Assembly: GCF_000226875.1 (NCBI RefSeq)
Contig: NZ_JH164926.1
Span: forward strand, 269,927-296,608
Direction: 5' to 3'
From: Neisseria shayeganii 871
GTDB lineage: Bacteria; Pseudomonadota; Gammaproteobacteria; Burkholderiales; Neisseriaceae
Length of the DNA: 26,682 nt
Both the position numbers and the translations under genes were made by a program. Position 1 is the stretch's first letter. Every line of letters starts with the position of its first letter. Under the pieces are notes generated by a model, which made no database searches, was not told the origin of the DNA, and saw only the letters and a list, made by a program, of their open reading frames with translations. This document shows, piece by piece, positions 23,303-26,682 of this stretch.

Positions 23303-23782
23303 TCAATCCTTGTATTGATGAATCAGCGCTTCGGTTTCGTCAATCAATGCCTGCGCCCAGGCGCTGGAATGGGTCAGTCCCTTGGATTTGAGCAGAAAGC
23401 GTTTTTCCCTGCCGCCGTCCAGAAAAAACGCGTGTACGTCCACGCCCAGGGGAAAGCGCATGTATTCCGCCTTATGCACCTCAAAGCGCAGGAAAGCGTG
23501 CAGCGGCAGCGCCTGCATCCCCAGGCCCACGGCCGAACTGGGATACAGAAAGGTTTTGGCGGCACTATCGATGGCAATCCGCTGCCCCTTGCGCGCAAAC
23601 GCGGCAATCACGCACAGCGTGCCGAGCACCAACGGTCCCCAAAACGCCGCGTTGTGCCAAGCCAGCACCTTGGCCGCCACGGCCAAACCGATACACAGCA
23701 CGCCCAACGCAAGGCGCAGCCCCGTCATTTTGGATTGTGCAGACAATACGTATTCGTGCCCGTTCTGTTTCCAGTATTTCAT
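23303..23782 (-). CDS. Membrane protein of unknown function, operon partner
   Basis: A 159-residue protein. Two membrane segments (about 22-40 and 45-61) follow MKYWKQNGHEYVLSAQSKM. A soluble C-terminal part starts RIAIDSAAKTFLYPSSAVG and ends QALIDETEALIHQYKD. The frame is open for 153 codons upstream, but AAGGGAAACAATC leads into the ATG at 23782, and residues before it are shadow sequence of the opposite strand. It is the first gene of a two-gene minus-strand operon inserted between thrS and infC. No family recognised. Confidence 0.72.
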   Translation of the reverse strand: MKYWKQNGHEYVLSAQSKMTGLRLALGVLCIGLAVAAKVLAWHNAAFWGPLVLGTLCVIAAFARKGQRIAIDSAAKTFLYPSSAVGLGMQALPLHAFLRFEVHKAEYMRFPLGVDVHAFFLDGGREKRFLLKSKGLTHSSAWAQALIDETEALIHQYKD

Positions 23783-23927
23783 GATTGTTTCCCTTTTGCG
23801 TAAGATAGAAAGTGTGTGAAAATCGGAGAGTGGCCGCAAGCGCCAAACGCCGCTGCGCCATCTCTTTGTTATTGTAAAAAAAAAACGATTATCAAGCAAG
23901 ACAAATTTAATCGGAGAAAGCAAAGCC

Positions 23928-24463
23928 ATGCGCCGCCCGCCCGAATACGCCCCGAATACAGCCGCGCCGAACGCCTGCACCGCGTCCTGCGCTTCGGCCT
24001 GCCCGCCTTGGCCTTTATGGCCTTTTTGCAGTTTGGATTTTTTCCGTGGCTCAAAACCTTTGCCGAAGATGCCCCCTGCCGCAGCCTGCTCGGCATCCCC
24101 GGCACCACGGTGGTGATATACGGCGTGTTCGCGCTCATCCCGCTGCTGCTTTGCATCTTCATGACCGCGCGGATGCTGCCTTTGATACTGCGCACGTTCA
24201 AAAGCGGGCAATACCCGCCGCCCGGCCAAAAAACCTTCCACCCTACCCGCATCCTCACCGGCCTGCCCGCCAAACTGATCGGCTGGGCGGGCATCGTCTG
24301 TTTAAGCGTCCTGTTTGTATTTGCGGCATACAGCGGTTTGCATGCGCAGACCATGCTGGAAAACCATCAGCAGAAAATGCAACAGCAATACCCAAACGGC
24401 TTCCCCTGCCACAACGGCAAGGCTGCCTTTTCAGGTAGCCTGCTCTTCACAAACCCCGCGTAA
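23928..24463 (+). pseudogene. Membrane-protein gene, probably frameshifted
   Basis: A good ribosome site (GGAGAAAGCAAAGCC) leads into the ATG at 23928, but that frame gives only 62 residues. The neighbouring frame holds a plausible three-helix membrane protein (from PEYSRAERLHRVLRFGLPAL to the end). Adding one C to the CCCC run at 23950-23953 would join the two as MRRPPEYAPEYSRAERLHR and give 178 residues. The C-terminal end (FSGSLLFTNPA) is translated eikDUS (24430-24441) and spacer, so the end may be truncated as well. Alternative: an intact 215-residue frame from GTG 23816, which lacks a ribosome site and runs through A10. Confidence 0.5.
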
Positions 24464-24475
24464 AACGTTTAAAAT
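24446..24475 (+). promoter_or_regulatory. Probable infC promoter
   Basis: TTCACA (24446-24451), 18 bases, TAAAAT (24470-24475), both 5 of 6 to consensus. It lies 75 bases before infC, just after the DUS at 24430-24441. It would let infC-rpmI-rplT be transcribed independently of thrS. Confidence 0.6.
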
Positions 24476-24550
24476 AGCGCGATTTTTCAGCAGGCGGCGC
24501 TTTAAACAGACACAGCGGCCTGAAACAAGCCAACCAACACAGGAGAATTC

Positions 24551-25072
24551 ATCATCGCACAAGAACGCGAAGCACGGATTAACGGCGAAATCACCGCCAA
24601 AGAAGTGCGTTTAATCAGTGGCACCGGCGAGCAGCTCGGCGTCGTCAGCATCAAAGAAGCCATGGCCATGGCCGAAGAGCAGGATGTGGATTTGGTGGAG
24701 ATTTCCCCCACCGCCAAACCGCCGGTCTGCAAGCTGATGGATTACGGCAAGTACAAATACGAGCAGTCCAAAAAGCGCGACGAAGCCAAGAAAAAGCAAA
24801 AAATGGTGCAAATCAAGGAAATCAAATTCCGCCCGGGCACCGATGAAGGCGATTACCAGATCAAAATGCGCAACATCAACCGCTTTCTTGCCGACGGCGA
24901 CAAAGTGAAAGTGACCCTGCGCTTCCGCGGCCGCGAAATGGCCCACCAGGAATTCGGCGCCCAATTGCTCGAACGCGTGAAAAACGACCTGGCCGAAGTG
25001 GCCACTGTGGAGCAGTTCCCGAAAATGGAAGGCCGTCAGATGGTGATGATGATTGCACCTAAGAAGAAATAA
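24551..25072 (+). CDS. infC: Translation initiation factor IF-3
   Basis: Binds the 30S subunit and checks start-codon pairing. The 173 residues have the IF-3 N-domain (ARINGEITAKEVRLISGTGEQLGVV), the SPTAKPPVCKLMDYGKYKYEQSKK linker region, and the C-domain (KEIKFRPGTDEGDYQIKMRN through MVMMIAPKKK). There is no ATG, GTG or TTG near the family start. AGGAG (24541-24545) is followed after 5 bases by ATC-ATC-GCA, so the start codon is the AUC at 24551 (or the one at 24554). A rare start codon fits the known AUU start and self-limiting control of E. coli infC. The rpmI promoter lies in the end of the gene. Confidence 0.95.
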   Translation: MIAQEREARINGEITAKEVRLISGTGEQLGVVSIKEAMAMAEEQDVDLVEISPTAKPPVCKLMDYGKYKYEQSKKRDEAKKKQKMVQIKEIKFRPGTDEGDYQIKMRNINRFLADGDKVKVTLRFRGREMAHQEFGAQLLERVKNDLAEVATVEQFPKMEGRQMVMMIAPKKK

Positions 25073-25081
25073 ACGTATAAT
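25053..25081 (+). promoter_or_regulatory. Possible rpmI-rplT promoter inside the end of infC
   Basis: TTGCAC (25053-25058), 17 bases, perfect TATAAT (25076-25081). The -35 box is only half matched. Confidence 0.5.
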
Positions 25082-25223
25082 TTCGCGTTTTTCAAGCCCG
25101 CCGCCGCTTGGAAAAAACGGCCTTTCGGCCAAACCTGAGGCGGCCAAAAACCGTGGTGTTTGGGTTCAAGCATTGCCATGCAATCCCCTGATGCCTTATC
25201 CGATAAATGAATGGAGTTTTCCC
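25082..25223 (+). promoter_or_regulatory. Structured leader of rpmI-rplT
   Basis: The gap between infC and rpmI contains a 10-bp hairpin (25088-25097 with 25106-25115, one G-T pair) and a GGCC/GGCC hairpin with loop TTTC (25119-25130). In other bacteria L20 represses this operon through a leader RNA. This leader may do the same, but no specific L20 site was recognised. Confidence 0.4.
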
Positions 25224-25421
25224 ATGCCAAAAATGAAAACCAAGTCGAGCGCCAAAAAACGCTTCAAAGTACTGGGTAACGGCGGTGTGAAGCGCGCCCA
25301 TGCGTTCAAGCGTCACATCCTGACCAAAAAAACCACCAAAAACAAACGCCAACTGCGCGGCACCTCTATGGTGAACGAGCGCGATTTGGCTGCCGTTGCT
25401 AAAATGTTGCCCTACGCTTAA
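25224..25421 (+). CDS. rpmI: Ribosomal protein L35 (bL35)
   Basis: A 65-residue, very basic ribosomal protein beginning MPKMKTKSSAKKRFKVLGNG and ending in the typical MVNERDLAAVAKMLPYA. GGAG lies before the ATG. It is 12 bases upstream of rplT, the standard order. Confidence 0.97.
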   Translation: MPKMKTKSSAKKRFKVLGNGGVKRAHAFKRHILTKKTTKNKRQLRGTSMVNERDLAAVAKMLPYA

Positions 25422-25433
25422 GGAGTTTGAACC

Positions 25434-25790
25434 ATGCCACGCGTAAAACGCGGTGTAACCGCTCGTGCCCGTCATAAAAAAGTATTAGCGTTAGCCAAAG
25501 GCTACCGCGGCCGTCGTAAAAACGTCTATCGCGTTGCCAAACAGGCGGTGATGAAAGCAGGCCAATACGCCTACCGCGACCGTCGTCAGCGCAAACGCCA
25601 ATTCCGCCAGTTGTGGATTACCCGTATCAATGCCGGTGCCCGCCAACACGGTTTGTCTTACAGCAAATTCATGAACGGCCTGAAAAAAGCCGCTATTGAG
25701 CTGGACCGCAAAGTATTGGCCGATTTGGCCGTATTCGACAAAGCGGCTTTTGCCCAATTGGTTGAAAAAGCCAAAGCCGCTCTGGCTTAA
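25434..25790 (+). CDS. rplT: Ribosomal protein L20 (bL20)
   Basis: A 118-residue basic protein (MPRVKRGVTARARHKKVLALAKGYRGRR..., RDRRQRKRQFRQLWITRINA, GLSYSKFMNGLKKA), of normal length. AAGGAG lies 8 bases before the ATG. L20 is needed for early 50S assembly and in other bacteria represses its own operon. A strong terminator follows. Confidence 0.97.
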   Translation: MPRVKRGVTARARHKKVLALAKGYRGRRKNVYRVAKQAVMKAGQYAYRDRRQRKRQFRQLWITRINAGARQHGLSYSKFMNGLKKAAIELDRKVLADLAVFDKAAFAQLVEKAKAALA

Positions 25791-25808
25791 CTTAAATTGC
25801 AAATTTTG

Positions 25809-25835
25809 AAAAAGGAAGCTTCGGCTTCCTTTTTT
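25809..25835 (+). terminator. Rho-independent terminator of infC-rpmI-rplT
   Basis: AAAAAGGAAGC/GCTTCCTTTTT, an 11-bp stem with a TTCG loop and one more T. It lies 18 bases after the rplT stop. The following stretch to 25996 has no gene, only a one-mismatch DUS at 25954-25965 (AGGCTAACTGAA). Confidence 0.95.
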
Positions 25836-25996
25836 CTGCTTATGTGCCATTGGGTGCGGCAATGGAGCGGCCTAGTCGGTTTGCGGCGGCGCTGGACCAA
25901 GAAACTCTGGGTTTATTTATATCTTTGTATCGGTTTGGTTTGGACGGTATTGGAGGCTAACTGAACATGGGCAGCTTAATCGGCGAAGAATAGGCC

Positions 25997-26177
25997 GAGA
26001 CCTTTGCAAAACCCCCAGATGTGGATGCAGTTCAAGGCGTAGCAGCGCAGCGAGGCGAACGAAGGAGTCCCTGTGGGACAGACATATCACACGATAGGCA
26101 AGCGAACAAGCAGTACCCATAGAGCATAAACGCACAACACAGAAATGCGCCGCAGATGGGGGGTTTGCAAAGGTCTC
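25997..26177 (+). mobile_element. MITE-like element, copy E (181 bp)
   Basis: The left end is a full GAGACCTTTGCAAAACCCC; the right end has lost one T of the TTTT. The 5-bp duplication AGGCC is at 25992-25996 and 26178-26182. It is the longest copy. It shares the TCCCTGTGGGACAGACATATC insert with copy D and has about 15 more bases near the right end. It ends 55 bases before the GIY-YIG gene. Confidence 0.88.
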
Positions 26178-26232
26178 AGGCCATCAATAGAAAGATCTAA
26201 AAGTTGCAGTCAATTAGTTGGGAAAGGAAGAG

Positions 26233-26574
26233 ATGGACAAATCCGTTGCATGCGGCCCAGAAACCGCTGCAGGGAGCCGGATGGCCGAAGCGGCCAATCA
26301 GTGGTGCGTGTACCTGATCCGCTGTGCCGACGACACTTTCTATTGCGGCATCAGTAACCGGCCGGCCTTACGTTGGGCGGCGCATTGTGCCGGCCAAGCG
26401 GCCCGCTATACCCGTTCGCGCGGGGTGAAGGAAATGCGTTTGCTGAGCGTGGGTTTGAGCCGTTCGGCAGCAGGCAGGGAAGAGTGGCGCATCAAGCAGC
26501 TGAATCGGCAGCAAAAGCAGTTATTGTGGGCGGCGGTGGTGGAGACGGACAGAATCTGGCGCCAAGAGGCATAA
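26233..26574 (+). CDS. GIY-YIG nuclease-superfamily protein (YhbQ/UPF0213-like)
   Basis: A 113-residue small stand-alone GIY-YIG protein. The fold signature is VYLIRCADDTFYCGIS, where YCGI stands for the second half of GIY-YIG. The usual ALRWAAHCAGQAARYTRSRGVKE segment (basic residue and TRSR loop) follows, then SRSAAGREEWRIKQLNRQQK with the conserved Glu. The closest known group is YhbQ/UPF0213, reported to act on DNA. Here about 28 residues precede the domain, more than usual. AAGGAAGAG lies before the ATG at 26233. MITE copy E is directly upstream. Confidence 0.85.
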   Translation: MDKSVACGPETAAGSRMAEAANQWCVYLIRCADDTFYCGISNRPALRWAAHCAGQAARYTRSRGVKEMRLLSVGLSRSAAGREEWRIKQLNRQQKQLLWAAVVETDRIWRQEA

Positions 26575-26599
26575 GGGGCAGCAGATGGTTTTGCCCGGT

Positions 26600-26611
26600 T
26601 TCAGGTAGCCT
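26600..26611 (-). repeat. eikDUS after the GIY-YIG gene
   Basis: A perfect TTCAGGTAGCCT within the short palindrome TTCAGG-TAG-CCTGAA, the same form as at 14139-14155. Nothing else is seen up to the window end. Confidence 0.85.
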
Positions 26612-26682
26612 GAATGCGGGCAAACCCCTAAACACTGTTGGCAGGCAAAACTGATTGTCGGGTTTGTTTGGCGCGATAAAAA

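Noticed and set aside
23876..23885. A10 run as a phase-variation switch for the 23928 gene
   Set aside because: It lies upstream of the ribosome site and likely start codon. It would matter only if translation began at GTG 23816, which lacks a ribosome site.
5643..26611. Repeated TTCAGGTAGCCT/AGGCTACCTGAA motif as a regulator binding site
   Set aside because: Its frequency, presence inside coding regions and inverted pairs at gene ends match the known DNA uptake sequence of Eikenella rather than an operator.

Overview
The window is about 26.7 kb of a Neisseriaceae chromosome, most likely Eikenella (E. corrodens or a close relative). The 12-mer AGGCTACCTGAA, or its complement TTCAGGTAGCCT, occurs more than 20 times. 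This is the DNA uptake sequence (DUS) dialect I know as the Eikenella form (eikDUS). It often appears as inverted pairs in short gaps between genes. The protein families (TrpC, RppH, UppP, ThrS-InfC-RpmI-RplT, a ProQ with a short tail, DUF3460) fit a betaproteobacterium.

Layout. 1-761: a minus-strand HigBA toxin-antitoxin pair with promoter, operator and terminator. 762-1475: accessory debris, mainly a decayed IS5-type transposase interrupted by a small transposable repeat. 1563-8662: plus-strand housekeeping genes (SPOR-domain protein, dsbA, uppP, rppH, trpC, a small secreted protein, guaA, nnrD). 8921-12148: minus-strand genes (proQ; purE; a DUF3460-methyltransferase-TPR lipoprotein operon; a Mth938-like protein). 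12401-18527: hom with a small membrane-protein gene, mog, an unknown acidic protein and glnD. 18628-20096: a riboflavin gene with an unusual N-terminus and an operator-like upstream region. 20131-20293: tRNA-Val(GAC) with its own promoter and terminator. 20358-25835: thrS, then an unusual 2.3-kb interval of membrane-protein genes and small hairpins, then infC-rpmI-rplT. 26233-26574: a GIY-YIG protein.

Two things stand out. First, the RibBA-type riboflavin enzyme is read in frame with an 85-residue N-terminal extension that looks like a phage-repressor (Cro/C1, XRE-type) helix-turn-helix. Its own promoter (TTGCCA-N17-TAGAAT) is overlapped by an 18-bp near-palindrome, and a second copy lies 55 bp upstream. 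This suggests a biosynthetic enzyme that carries its own DNA-binding domain and controls its own transcription. Its GTP cyclohydrolase II half lacks the zinc cysteines, so only the RibB activity is expected.

Second, five copies of a 140-181 bp MITE-like element with perfect or near-perfect 19-bp terminal inverted repeats are each flanked by a 5-bp target duplication of the form AGGYY. Three copies sit exactly inside an eikDUS. The duplicated AGGCT is the first five bases of the DUS, so an intact DUS is rebuilt on one side. Four of the five lie just upstream of plus-strand genes, in one orientation.

All family assignments rest on motif recognition by eye. No database search was run.
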